From Mariprofundus sp. (GTDB lineage Bacteria > Pseudomonadota > Zetaproteobacteria > Mariprofundales > Mariprofundaceae): a stretch of 7,761 nt of DNA. Below, one piece after another: positions 1 through 6,469 of this stretch. Numbering within the stretch: position 1 is the stretch's first letter; each line of letters starts with the position of its first letter. The DNA is taken from positions 1 to 7,761 of the forward strand of contig WFUI01000218.1 in the NCBI GenBank assembly GCA_015485035.1, written 5' to 3'. The position numbers were made by a program, and so were the translations under genes. The notes below the pieces were generated by a model, which saw only the letters and a list, made by a program, of their open reading frames with translations, searched no databases and was not told the DNA's origin.

Positions 1-60
1 GACGGTATTGCCATGGCCTTTGCTGTGGCGGAAACGGGGAATGCCGAGCAACTGCGGTAA
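1..60 (+). CDS. C-terminal end of an unidentified protein (5' part outside window)
   Basis: The first frame reads 19 codons, DGIAMAFAVAETGNAEQLR, and ends at TAA (58-60). The window begins inside this gene, so only the tail is visible. The tail is Ala-rich and has no motif that I recognise, so I assign no family. It is convergent with the large minus-strand gene that ends at 140. The 79 bases between them contain only a 4-bp AGTC/GACT hairpin with no T-run, so I call no terminator there. An open frame this short at an edge could also be chance; the tidy convergent layout is the main reason to keep it. Confidence 0.35.
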   Translation, partial: DGIAMAFAVAETGNAEQLR

Positions 61-139
61 GCAACCGGGTAATACCATAAGTCCGACAGACTCCTGGGAT
101 GTTCTGAAAAACGCAGACTTTCCTCAATATGAACAGGTT

Positions 140-3100
140 CTAGTCGGCGGTGTGTAAATTCTCTTTGAGGAATACCGTGGCGTCGCTTGCCGACATCGGT
201 TTGGACAGCAAATAACCCTGGATCGAATCACACCCCTCCTGTCGTAAAAACTCCAGTTGGGCGCGGGTTTCCACACCTTCGGCAACCACTTTTATCCTCA
301 GCGCATGAGCCATGGCGATAATGGTGCGGACAATAACGGCATCTTCAGCATTGTCCGGCAGATGGCGGATAAAGGCGATATCGATTTTCAGATTATCCGC
401 AGGCAGCCGTTTCAGATAAGCCAATGAAGAGTAGCCGGTTCCAAAATCATCAATGGCAATCTTTATGCCGCTGTCGATCAGTTGCTTCATGATAGAAATG
501 GCAGCATCGGGCTGGCTCATGGCGGCAGTTTCGGTGATTTCAATTTCAAACCATTCTGCTTTTGCTCCCGCATCGCTGATATGACCCAGAATATCCTCTG
601 CCAACCCGATATGCATCAGTTCCGCAGCCGAAACATTAATGCCTATTTTGCCGGGACGATGGCCCTGCTGTTGCCAGAGAAGAGCTTGTCGCGATGCTTC
701 AGTGATCACCCAGCCGGTAATTAGCCGGATCAGGCCGGCTTCCTCGGCGATTGGAATGAATTCATCCGGTGAAATCATGCCCAGTTCAGGGTGTCTCCAG
801 CGGATCAGGCTTTCAACACCGGAGATAGGTGTTCCATGGTCATCCAGTCTGTATTGGGCCTGATAATATAACTCAAGCTGTCCGTGCTTGATCGCCTCCC
901 TGAGTTCACCCTCCAGTTGTATGTGATATCTGGCAGATTTTTCCATTTCATCGGAAAAGCAGCGGATACCCAGATGGTTTTGCTTGGCATGGTACATAGC
1001 CTGATCAGCATGCTTTAACAGGGTGTCACTTTCCATGCCGTCATCGGGATAACAGGCCAGCCCGATGCTGGCTCCGATACTTAATTTCTGACCGGACAGT
1101 ATCATGGGTTGCTGCAGGATTCCGGACAGTTTATTGGCCACCCTTAATGCGCTGGTAGTATCGGTTTCCGGCAATAAAATTGCGAATTCATCGCCACCCA
1201 TGCGGGCGGCTGTATCGGATGCCCGCAGTGTATCCTGAATACGTGTTGCAACGGTTTTCAGCACCAGATCACCGCAGGCATGGCCCTGCGTATCATTGAT
1301 GGCTTTGAAGCGATCCAGATCAAGGTACAGCAGACATAGTTGCCGATTGCTTCGCATGGCCATATTGCAGGCTTGTTCCAGCCGGTCGATATAAAGGCGC
1401 CGGTTAGGCAGCCCGGTCAGCACATCGGTGTAGGACAGCCGGGTCAATTCTTCTTCAGCCATTTTTCGGTCGCTGATATTGTGAATCAGCACCTGTACAG
1501 AAGGATTGCTTTCATAGACGACAGGCACCCCGCGTATTTCTGCCCAGAAAAAGTTGCCGTCATGTTGCTGTATGCGCATTTCTGCGGGTTCGACATGGTT
1601 GCCCTGTTGCAAATTCTGCATCATTTCATCAAAGGTGGCACGATCATCAGGGTGAACAATGGGCAGGAGTTCAAGTTGTGAAGCAGGGAGGGTGTCATCG
1701 ATGCCCAGCATGGATTGCGCTGCAGGGTTGGCATATTGAATGATACCGCCACTCTGGATGATGATGCCGATGGGCGTGGTTTCCACCAATTGGCGGTGTT
1801 TGCTTTCACTGCCTTCAAGCACCTGTCGAACGTGTTCTCGCACCAGAGTGACAGTAATAATTTCATGTACCTGTTGGCAAAAATCGGAAAATATTTTCGG
1901 CATGGTGTTGTCATTTGATAGTTGCAGATACAGCAGCCCGATCTGATGTTCTTCATGCATGACTGGCAGAGAGATCGTGCGACAATGCTGGTTTAATGAT
2001 GTTGTAGCACACGGCATGTGCGGACCTTCGGTTGCTTCGCCGCACAGGCAACGACCGGTAGCAATATGTGAATGGCGCCGCTTTTCATCGGCACGCCAGC
2101 CCTGGCTGGCGGCCAGCCATAACTGATCCTTCTGTGCGATATAGACCGCAGCTGCAGTGATTGTCCAGGGACAATCAAGTATAGCTGACAGCATTTCTTT
2201 CAGGCGGGGGTGAAGGGGGCTATGATTTTGACTGACAGTGCGCAGATGTAAAAGTGTCTGTTGTATCCATTGATTTTGCTGAAATTCACTGATATCTCTC
2301 AGGGTTATCGAGAAATGACGTTGGTTCCCTGCAATAAAATCAGATACAGTGATTTCGCAGGGGAACTGCGAACCATCTTTTCGCTGGCCGCGAAACCTTC
2401 TTGTCTGCCCGACCACCTTGTTTGTTTGCGTGGAAATTTCACTGGAAAGCCATTGTTTGTGTTGTTCACGAACATCGGACGGTGTCAGATCGTGAACCGT
2501 CATAGTAAGTAATTCCTGTTGGTTATAACCGAATATTGTACTGGCAGCAGGATTGCTGCGCAGAATATTGCCCTGTTCACTCACGATCAGGATCCCGTCT
2601 TTGGCATGATCAATGACAGCCGCCAGCTTTGCCCGCTCCCTGGATAACGCATGTGTACGTGCTTCCACTTTCCTGTTCAGGATCATGTTGGCCCGGATGC
2701 GGTGGAAGATAAACAGGGCGAGCAGGATGCTGATCATCAGGCCGGCCAGAAGCGCTTTCAGTGGATCAAGATCCGAGAACTGCCTGACCAGTGATTCCGT
2801 AGCCCTGGTATGTACGGTGAAACGAACGTTCCGGATATTGAAAGAGCCTTGCCATGTATGCTCGTTCAAAAGGTTTTCTGTCCGTCCGGCGCGTGAATGG
2901 TGAAAAAAAACGGTAACCGGTTTACCGTCCGTTTCCAATGTCAGCCGGACATCCAGTCCTGCAACCCGAGTGGTCTCTATGGCCTGCCGCACCAGGGCTT
3001 CAATGCTCCAGTCGCAAATCACATAGGCGGTTGCATCGTTTGCCATACCACTGGAAATGAAACGAATTACCTTGTTGTCCAGTATGCTGATCTGCAGTCC

Positions 3101-3526
3101 ATCGGTTGCATCTTTGGCCGGCAGCCTGATGTTGGCCGGCAGTATATTGGAGATGCTGCCATCCTTTTTCATGAGCATGGCTGTGCCCATACCCTTTGGA
3201 GGTAGCACCATGGCGGCATACAGGTCATCGGAGTGCGTGGCCATGAGTGAACGCGTAAAGGTGATTATTTCATTTTTCTCGACTATGCCCCGGTTATGTA
3301 AATCGTTGCGCACAAACGCCAGGTATAAACGTGTAATATCCCGGTGCTGTTGCAGAAGCTTGCGAATAGAGTCCAGTTTTACCTGACTACGTTCGGCAAT
3401 GGCGTCGTTGAGCATCTGCCGGTCCATATCCTGCATGTAATTGTACTGAAGTAAGGACAAGGCTATGCCGGAAATCAGTATCAGCAGCCAGCTATGGCGC
3501 AGGATATAGTGGAGAGCCTTAGTCAC
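140..3526 (-). CDS. Transmembrane PAS-GAF-PAS-GGDEF-EAL protein (c-di-GMP synthase/phosphodiesterase)
   Basis: This is a predicted inner-membrane sensor that makes and/or degrades cyclic di-GMP. I start it at GTG 3526 (1128 codons). That GTG overlaps the receiver gene's stop and has AGGA 11 bases upstream; the ATG at 3586 lies inside the receiver gene and would add 20 non-membrane residues. Rough residue map: TM1 10-30, periplasmic region 31-255 (loosely CHASE-like, an inference), TM2 256-276, PAS 295-420, GAF 425-565 with clustered Cys/His, PAS 574-690, GGDEF 692-855, EAL 865-1120. The cyclase motif GGDEF (777-781) is intact, and RASD (768-771) matches the product-inhibition I-site. In the EAL domain the signature reads ESL (905-907). 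N964, E996 of IEITET, D1026/D1027 of DDFGTG, K1047, AEGVET (1082-1087) and Q1103 are all present, so phosphodiesterase activity is expected. The gene probably shares an mRNA with the upstream receiver gene. Which activity dominates cannot be told from sequence. Confidence 0.95.
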   Translation of the reverse strand: MTKALHYILRHSWLLILISGIALSLLQYNYMQDMDRQMLNDAIAERSQVKLDSIRKLLQQHRDITRLYLAFVRNDLHNRGIVEKNEIITFTRSLMATHSDDLYAAMVLPPKGMGTAMLMKKDGSISNILPANIRLPAKDATDGLQISILDNKVIRFISSGMANDATAYVICDWSIEALVRQAIETTRVAGLDVRLTLETDGKPVTVFFHHSRAGRTENLLNEHTWQGSFNIRNVRFTVHTRATESLVRQFSDLDPLKALLAGLMISILLALFIFHRIRANMILNRKVEARTHALSRERAKLAAVIDHAKDGILIVSEQGNILRSNPAASTIFGYNQQELLTMTVHDLTPSDVREQHKQWLSSEISTQTNKVVGQTRRFRGQRKDGSQFPCEITVSDFIAGNQRHFSITLRDISEFQQNQWIQQTLLHLRTVSQNHSPLHPRLKEMLSAILDCPWTITAAAVYIAQKDQLWLAASQGWRADEKRRHSHIATGRCLCGEATEGPHMPCATTSLNQHCRTISLPVMHEEHQIGLLYLQLSNDNTMPKIFSDFCQQVHEIITVTLVREHVRQVLEGSESKHRQLVETTPIGIIIQSGGIIQYANPAAQSMLGIDDTLPASQLELLPIVHPDDRATFDEMMQNLQQGNHVEPAEMRIQQHDGNFFWAEIRGVPVVYESNPSVQVLIHNISDRKMAEEELTRLSYTDVLTGLPNRRLYIDRLEQACNMAMRSNRQLCLLYLDLDRFKAINDTQGHACGDLVLKTVATRIQDTLRASDTAARMGGDEFAILLPETDTTSALRVANKLSGILQQPMILSGQKLSIGASIGLACYPDDGMESDTLLKHADQAMYHAKQNHLGIRCFSDEMEKSARYHIQLEGELREAIKHGQLELYYQAQYRLDDHGTPISGVESLIRWRHPELGMISPDEFIPIAEEAGLIRLITGWVITEASRQALLWQQQGHRPGKIGINVSAAELMHIGLAEDILGHISDAGAKAEWFEIEITETAAMSQPDAAISIMKQLIDSGIKIAIDDFGTGYSSLAYLKRLPADNLKIDIAFIRHLPDNAEDAVIVRTIIAMAHALRIKVVAEGVETRAQLEFLRQEGCDSIQGYLLSKPMSASDATVFLKENLHTAD

Positions 3527-3914
3527 GGCTGTTTTTTTCCTGTGCAAGTAGATGCTCAATGTTATCAAGCAGGTCGGTGGGGACAAACGGCTTGGTCAGG
3601 ATATGCTTGATGCCAAGTGCTTTGGCACGTTGCAGGGACTGGCCGTAGAGAAAGCCGCTTATCAACAAAATAGGCGGGAGTGCATGGCCTTGTTGCTGCA
3701 AGGATTCAATCAAATCGAGGATATTGCCGTCACCCAGGCTCATGTCGGTGATAACGGCATCCCAGTTATGGTTGATTAGCGCCTGCTGTGCTTCATTGAG
3801 AGATCGAGCTACTTCGACCCGGTCTGCCAATTCAAATTCCAGGAGCAGATCAGAGATGATTTCACGGAGCGCAGCCTGGTCATCGATAACCAGCATGTGG
3901 TGTCGTTGGTTCAT
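3519..3914 (-). CDS. Stand-alone receiver-domain response regulator (CheY-like)
   Basis: This 131-residue protein is a single phosphoacceptor receiver domain with no output domain, as in CheY or Spo0F. The acidic pocket D11/D12 (in VIDD), the phosphorylation site D57 (in VITDMSLGDG), the switch residue S86 (in LLISG) and K108 (in TKPF) are all in place, so phosphorylation is expected. The ATG at 3914 has GGAGGGG (3932-3926) 11 bases upstream and a good extended -10 promoter further up. Its last 8 bases overlap the GTG of the c-di-GMP enzyme, so the two are likely translationally coupled. The obvious inference is that the phosphorylated receiver acts with, or on, that enzyme, which has no receiver of its own. 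No histidine kinase is encoded here, so the phosphodonor is unknown. It could instead be a phosphate shuttle for a pathway encoded elsewhere. Confidence 0.93.
   Translation of the reverse strand: MNQRHHMLVIDDQAALREIISDLLLEFELADRVEVARSLNEAQQALINHNWDAVITDMSLGDGNILDLIESLQQQGHALPPILLISGFLYGQSLQRAKALGIKHILTKPFVPTDLLDNIEHLLAQEKNSRD
3538..3541 (-). promoter_or_regulatory. Ribosome binding site for the c-di-GMP enzyme GTG start
   Basis: On the minus strand AGGA is followed by a run of seven A, then CAGCC and the GTG at 3526. The spacing is 11 bases. The site lies inside the 3' end of the receiver gene and supports a coupled start there rather than at ATG 3586. Confidence 0.5.
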
Positions 3915-3953
3915 ATGAAGGCGTACCCCTCCATTTTATTTCATCAATATCTG

Positions 3954-3959
3954 TATAAT
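3954..3959 (+). promoter_or_regulatory. Perfect -10 element (TATAAT) facing the VanZ-like gene
   Basis: The + strand reads TATAAT exactly, at the same bases that form the minus-strand TATTAT. No good -35 is found at 16-18 bases spacing (the 17-base position is CCATTT), so as a + strand promoter it would be weak or activator-dependent. If used, the transcript would start near 3966, only about 5 bases before the ATG at 3971, giving a nearly leaderless message. Confidence 0.35.
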
Positions 3960-3983
3960 AGCATCTTTCCATGTATCTGATAA
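3955..3983 (-). promoter_or_regulatory. Extended -10 promoter for the receiver/c-di-GMP enzyme operon
   Basis: Read on the minus strand, TTATCA (3983-3978, 4 of 6 matches to TTGACA) is followed by a 17-base spacer and TATTAT (3960-3955, 5 of 6 matches to TATAAT). TGC lies immediately before the -10, which makes an extended -10 (TGnTATTAT). Transcription would begin near 3948, giving a leader of about 35 bases before the ATG at 3914. This resembles a housekeeping sigma-70 promoter. No operator repeat was seen. Confidence 0.55.
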
Positions 3984-4394
3984 GAGCATCGCGATATTTT
4001 GTCCGACTATGGAAGCTGATTCTTCTGTGGTTTGATCGCTTTATGTGGCCGGGTTGATTACACTCTCTGCATGCCAGCTCAAGCCTCTCTTGTCCGATCA
4101 GCCGGTGTTGCCATTACCCGATCTGTTCGTATGCAGGACAAATTCATTCATGCTGCAGCTTATGCGTTAATGGCATTTTTGTTCTGGCAGGCCTGGCGAG
4201 AGCATTTACACAAACACCTGCTGATAATCCTGACTGTGTTTTTCTGTTCTGTTTATGGCATGACAGATGAGTGGTATCAGTCGTTTGTGGCCGGAAGGGA
4301 TGCCAGTTATTCAGACTGGATAGCCGATACACTGGGCGCTTTTTTGTTGACAATCATACGCTATAACAGGGAGTTTATGAGATTGCGGAGTTAG
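3971..4394 (+). pseudogene. VanZ-like gene with two apparent frameshifts in its N-terminal part
   Basis: The expected VanZ N-terminus (a first membrane helix, then a Pro-rich loop leading to DKxxHxxAYA) can be pieced together only by changing frame twice. Frame one opens at ATG 3971 and contains hydrophobic LWKLILLWF (4007-4033), but stops at TGA 4055. Frame two then carries SLYVAGLITLSACQ (from 4036) and continues to PLPDLF (ending 4128). Frame three carries MQDKFIHAAAYAL from 4131. Both changes are in the same direction and each is explained by one missing base, near 4033-4036 and near 4126-4131. The composite reads like a normal full-length VanZ-family protein of about 140 residues. It may be a recent pseudogene or two sequencing/assembly errors. 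The call rests on remembered family pattern, not an alignment. Confidence 0.5.
4032..4394 (+). CDS. VanZ-family membrane protein (intact C-terminal frame)
   Basis: This is the open frame that holds the conserved VanZ core, at most 120 codons from TTG 4032, with alternative in-frame starts at ATG 4071 or 4131. VanZ-family proteins are small membrane proteins of mostly unknown function; the founding member affects teicoplanin sensitivity. The family pattern is clear from residue 34 on: MQDKFIHAAAYALMAF, a membrane helix around 63-77, then TDEWYQ (78-83), GRDAS (88-92) and SDWIADTLGA (94-103) leading into the last helix. Residues 1-33 are polar and unlike the first VanZ helix, and none of the candidate starts has a Shine-Dalgarno site. 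This supports the frameshift reading given for 3971-4394. If translated as it stands, the protein would lack its first membrane helix. nnr begins 66 bases downstream on the same strand. Confidence 0.6.
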   Translation: MIALCGRVDYTLCMPAQASLVRSAGVAITRSVRMQDKFIHAAAYALMAFLFWQAWREHLHKHLLIILTVFFCSVYGMTDEWYQSFVAGRDASYSDWIADTLGAFLLTIIRYNREFMRLRS

Positions 4395-4448
4395 CGCGGG
4401 CTGTTCATGAATAATCTGGACCAGGAGCCTGTTCACACTGAATACCAA

Positions 4449-4454
4449 GGGAGG
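4449..4454 (+). promoter_or_regulatory. Ribosome binding site fixing the nnr start at 4461
   Basis: GGGAGG, within AAGGGAGGGGGG, lies 6 bases before ATG 4461. The earlier in-frame ATG at 4407 has no such site and would add 18 polar residues that are not part of the Nnr family, so 4461 is preferred. Confidence 0.8.
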
Positions 4455-4460
4455 GGGGTA

Positions 4461-6023
4461 ATGAGTGAAATACACATTCTGACTGCTGACCAGATGCGAC
4501 TGGCCGAGCAGTCGAGCATCAGTACAGGCATCTCTGCCTTCACTCTGATGGAGCGTGCAGGCCATGCGGTTGCAATTGCCGTGCTCAATCATATGCCGGA
4601 TTATGGTCGCGTCGTCATCGTGGCGGGCCCGGGAAATAATGGCGGAGATGGTTTTGCAGCGGCATATTTTCTCAGGCAACGGCGTATTCCGGTTACAGTC
4701 GTTACACTTGTCCCTGTTGATGCATTGACAGGTCATAGCAAAGCACATGCCGACAAAGCCCGCGATGCTGGCGCTAAAATACGTGAATCCAGTTCTGAAC
4801 ATTGTATTTTGGAACTTGACCGCTGGTTGCTTAGAGCCGTGATGGTTGTCGATGCCGTATTTGGTACCGGTCTGAACCGGCCTTTACAGGGGAAAATGCG
4901 TGAGGTGGTTGAGCGTATCAATCAAACGGATCGACCGGTGCTTAGTATTGATATTGCCAGTGGGATTTGTGCGGATACAGGGGTAGTTCTGGCGGATGCT
5001 GTGCGGGCTGACTTTACCTTGCCGATTGCTGCCACCAAATGGGGGCATTGGCTGAATTCTGGCCGTGATTATACCGGCGAGTTACTGGACGTTGCCGAAA
5101 TTGGTATCGATGATGCATCCATCCGGAAGGCATGGGTGCAGTCATGTGCAAGTGCGGATGAAAATGATGCTTTTTGTATCAACAGTGCCAGTGTGATCCA
5201 TGATCGCTTTCTGCATCGTGCCTGGCCTCATCGGAGACGGTTATCCCATAAGGGTAGCTATGGGCATGTATGGATATTTGGTGGCTCACCCGGTTTTACG
5301 GGTGCGCCGCAACTGGCAGGTCTTGGTGCCTATGCTGCCGGAGCAGGTCTGGTCAGTATTGTGTGTCCGGATGACGTCTGGTCTGTGGTTGCATCGTCCT
5401 GCCTGGAAGTGATGGTGCATCGGGAATCTCAGGCGGACTGGCATGGTGCCGATGCTGTAATTGTTGGCCCGGGCTGGGGCAAGTCACAGTCGTTGTTGCT
5501 GTCTTCAATACTGGAATCAGATAAATCAACTGTGATTGATGCGGATGCACTCAATATCATTGCTGAAAGTCAGTCTCTGCAACAGCAGCTGGCGATCAGA
5601 AAACAAATGACTGTGATTACGCCACATCCGGGAGAAGCGGCCCGGTTGCTTGGAATAAGTGTCGAAGATGTGCAGCGTGACCGTAAGAAATCCATTGTTG
5701 ATTTGACCACACGTTATGCTTGCTGGGTGGTGTTGAAAGGTTCAGAAACCCTTATTGCTTCTCCACAAAAAGATATTTATCTCAATCCTTTCGGTTCAGC
5801 TCAGCTGGCGACTGGAGGCTCTGGCGATGTGCTGGCTGGAATGATAGGCGCACAACTGGCCCGGACAAATGATGACGAAACAGATCCGGACATTCTCATT
5901 TCCGCCACAGTGGCTCTGCATGGCAAGGCCGGAGAAGAACGCGGCTGGTATCTGGCCGGTGAACTGGCCAAGGTCGTGGCGGAGATGCGCCAACGTATTG
6001 AACAGGGTGGAAAGACACAATAA
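4461..6023 (+). CDS. nnr: Bifunctional NAD(P)H-hydrate epimerase / ADP-dependent NAD(P)HX dehydratase
   Basis: This protein repairs hydrated NADH and NADPH (NAD(P)HX). The N-terminal YjeF_N domain interconverts the R and S forms, and the C-terminal ribokinase-like domain dehydrates the S form using ADP. It is 520 residues long, close to the E. coli Nnr (about 515). In the N-terminal half, LMERAG (29-34), GPGNNGGDG (56-64), DAVFGTGL (131-138) and SIDIASG (162-168, carrying the family Asp) are visible. In the C-terminal half, HKGSYGHV (263-270), GGSPGFTGA (274-282), VGPGWG (335-340), IDADALN (359-365), TPHPGEA (387-393), VLKGSETLIA (424-433) and GGSGDVLAG (452-460, with D456 at the catalytic position) are visible. 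The one small departure is Ala where most relatives have Pro in IDxPSG. The enzyme is probably cytosolic. The sdh genes start 59 bases downstream on the same strand, so co-transcription is possible. Confidence 0.96.
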   Translation: MSEIHILTADQMRLAEQSSISTGISAFTLMERAGHAVAIAVLNHMPDYGRVVIVAGPGNNGGDGFAAAYFLRQRRIPVTVVTLVPVDALTGHSKAHADKARDAGAKIRESSSEHCILELDRWLLRAVMVVDAVFGTGLNRPLQGKMREVVERINQTDRPVLSIDIASGICADTGVVLADAVRADFTLPIAATKWGHWLNSGRDYTGELLDVAEIGIDDASIRKAWVQSCASADENDAFCINSASVIHDRFLHRAWPHRRRLSHKGSYGHVWIFGGSPGFTGAPQLAGLGAYAAGAGLVSIVCPDDVWSVVASSCLEVMVHRESQADWHGADAVIVGPGWGKSQSLLLSSILESDKSTVIDADALNIIAESQSLQQQLAIRKQMTVITPHPGEAARLLGISVEDVQRDRKKSIVDLTTRYACWVVLKGSETLIASPQKDIYLNPFGSAQLATGGSGDVLAGMIGAQLARTNDDETDPDILISATVALHGKAGEERGWYLAGELAKVVAEMRQRIEQGGKTQ

Positions 6024-6065
6024 ACGGGTCTAGTATTGACTGATAATTGTCTACAACACCCGGAT

Positions 6066-6073
6066 AAGGAGGA
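6066..6073 (+). promoter_or_regulatory. Ribosome binding site of sdhC
   Basis: AAGGAGGA is a near-perfect Shine-Dalgarno site; its GGAGG core ends 10 bases before ATG 6083. An earlier ATG at 6075 is only 2 bases from the site and opens a 3-codon frame (ATG CCA ATA TGA), whose TGA overlaps the sdhC ATG. Confidence 0.8.
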
Positions 6074-6082
6074 TATGCCAAT

Positions 6083-6469
6083 ATGAGCGAACGGCCTGAG
6101 CAGCGCAAGCGGCCATTATCGCCAAGGTTATCCATCTATCGCTGGCAACCGGCCATGATTGCCAGCCTGGCACATCGGGCCAGTGGTTTAATCCTGGTTT
6201 TGTTCGTGCCACTCTACTTGTGGCTTTTGCACGGCATGACCGGCAGTCCTGATCATTTTGAACAGGTGCAGGTATGGCTCCATTCAGGGCTCGGTAAATT
6301 TTCACTGTGGCTGGCGGGCACCTCTCTGTTTTATCATTTTTGCAACGGGCTTCGTTTCCTTACTATTGATGCCGGCTGGTGTGAAAGTCGGAGTATGTTA
6401 CGCCTGTCTGCCCGAATTGTGATTGCTGTGGCGCTTGCTGCTGCTGTTTTGCTGGCGGTGATGTTATGA
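6083..6469 (+). CDS. sdhC: Succinate dehydrogenase cytochrome b556 subunit
   Basis: SdhC is one of the two membrane anchors of complex II. It helps bind haem b and ubiquinone and passes electrons from succinate oxidation into the quinone pool. The 128-residue protein begins with the family signature RPLSPRLSIYRWQ (10-22), followed by IASLAHRASG (26-35). S28 and R32 there match the quinone-site S27 and R31 of E. coli SdhC. Three membrane helices are visible, at about 30-50, 70-92 and 106-127. H85 in FYHFCNGLRFLTIDAG aligns with the haem-ligand H84 of E. coli. The second His usually found in this stretch (IRH) is Phe92 here. The gene overlaps sdhD by 4 bases (ATGA), the usual coupling in this operon. 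No convincing promoter was found in the 59 bases before it. Confidence 0.95.
   Translation: MSERPEQRKRPLSPRLSIYRWQPAMIASLAHRASGLILVLFVPLYLWLLHGMTGSPDHFEQVQVWLHSGLGKFSLWLAGTSLFYHFCNGLRFLTIDAGWCESRSMLRLSARIVIAVALAAAVLLAVML

Noticed and set aside
61..139. Bidirectional terminator in the convergent gap
   Set aside because: Only a 4-bp AGTC/GACT stem is visible, and no T-rich tail follows on either strand.
3527..3586. ATG 3586 as the start of the c-di-GMP enzyme
   Set aside because: It lies inside the receiver gene. The GTG at 3526, with AGGA upstream and overlapping the receiver stop, gives a normal membrane-protein N-terminus.
4401..4435. Direct repeat CTGTTCA (4401-4407 and 4429-4435) before nnr
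   Set aside because: A single 7-base match at 28-base distance is within chance expectation, and no promoter lies nearby for it to regulate.
4407..4460. Longer Nnr starting at ATG 4407
   Set aside because: The extra 18 residues are polar and unlike the family, and there is no Shine-Dalgarno site. ATG 4461 has a very strong one.
4311..4802. A 163-codon minus-strand frame opposite the VanZ-like/nnr junction
   Set aside because: It crosses two better-supported genes, shows no domain pattern and has Cys/His-rich composition typical of antisense translation.
6025..6062. Hairpin CGGGT/ACCCG between nnr and sdhC as a terminator
   Set aside because: It has only 5 bp with a 28-base loop and no T-run after it. 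It is too weak to call.
6036..6068. Possible sdh promoter (TTGACT at 6036-6041)
   Set aside because: The -35-like hexamer is good, but at 16-18 bases spacing there is no -10. The nearest match (GATAAG) is 21 bases away, and the GATAAT at 6042 has no -35 or TGn.
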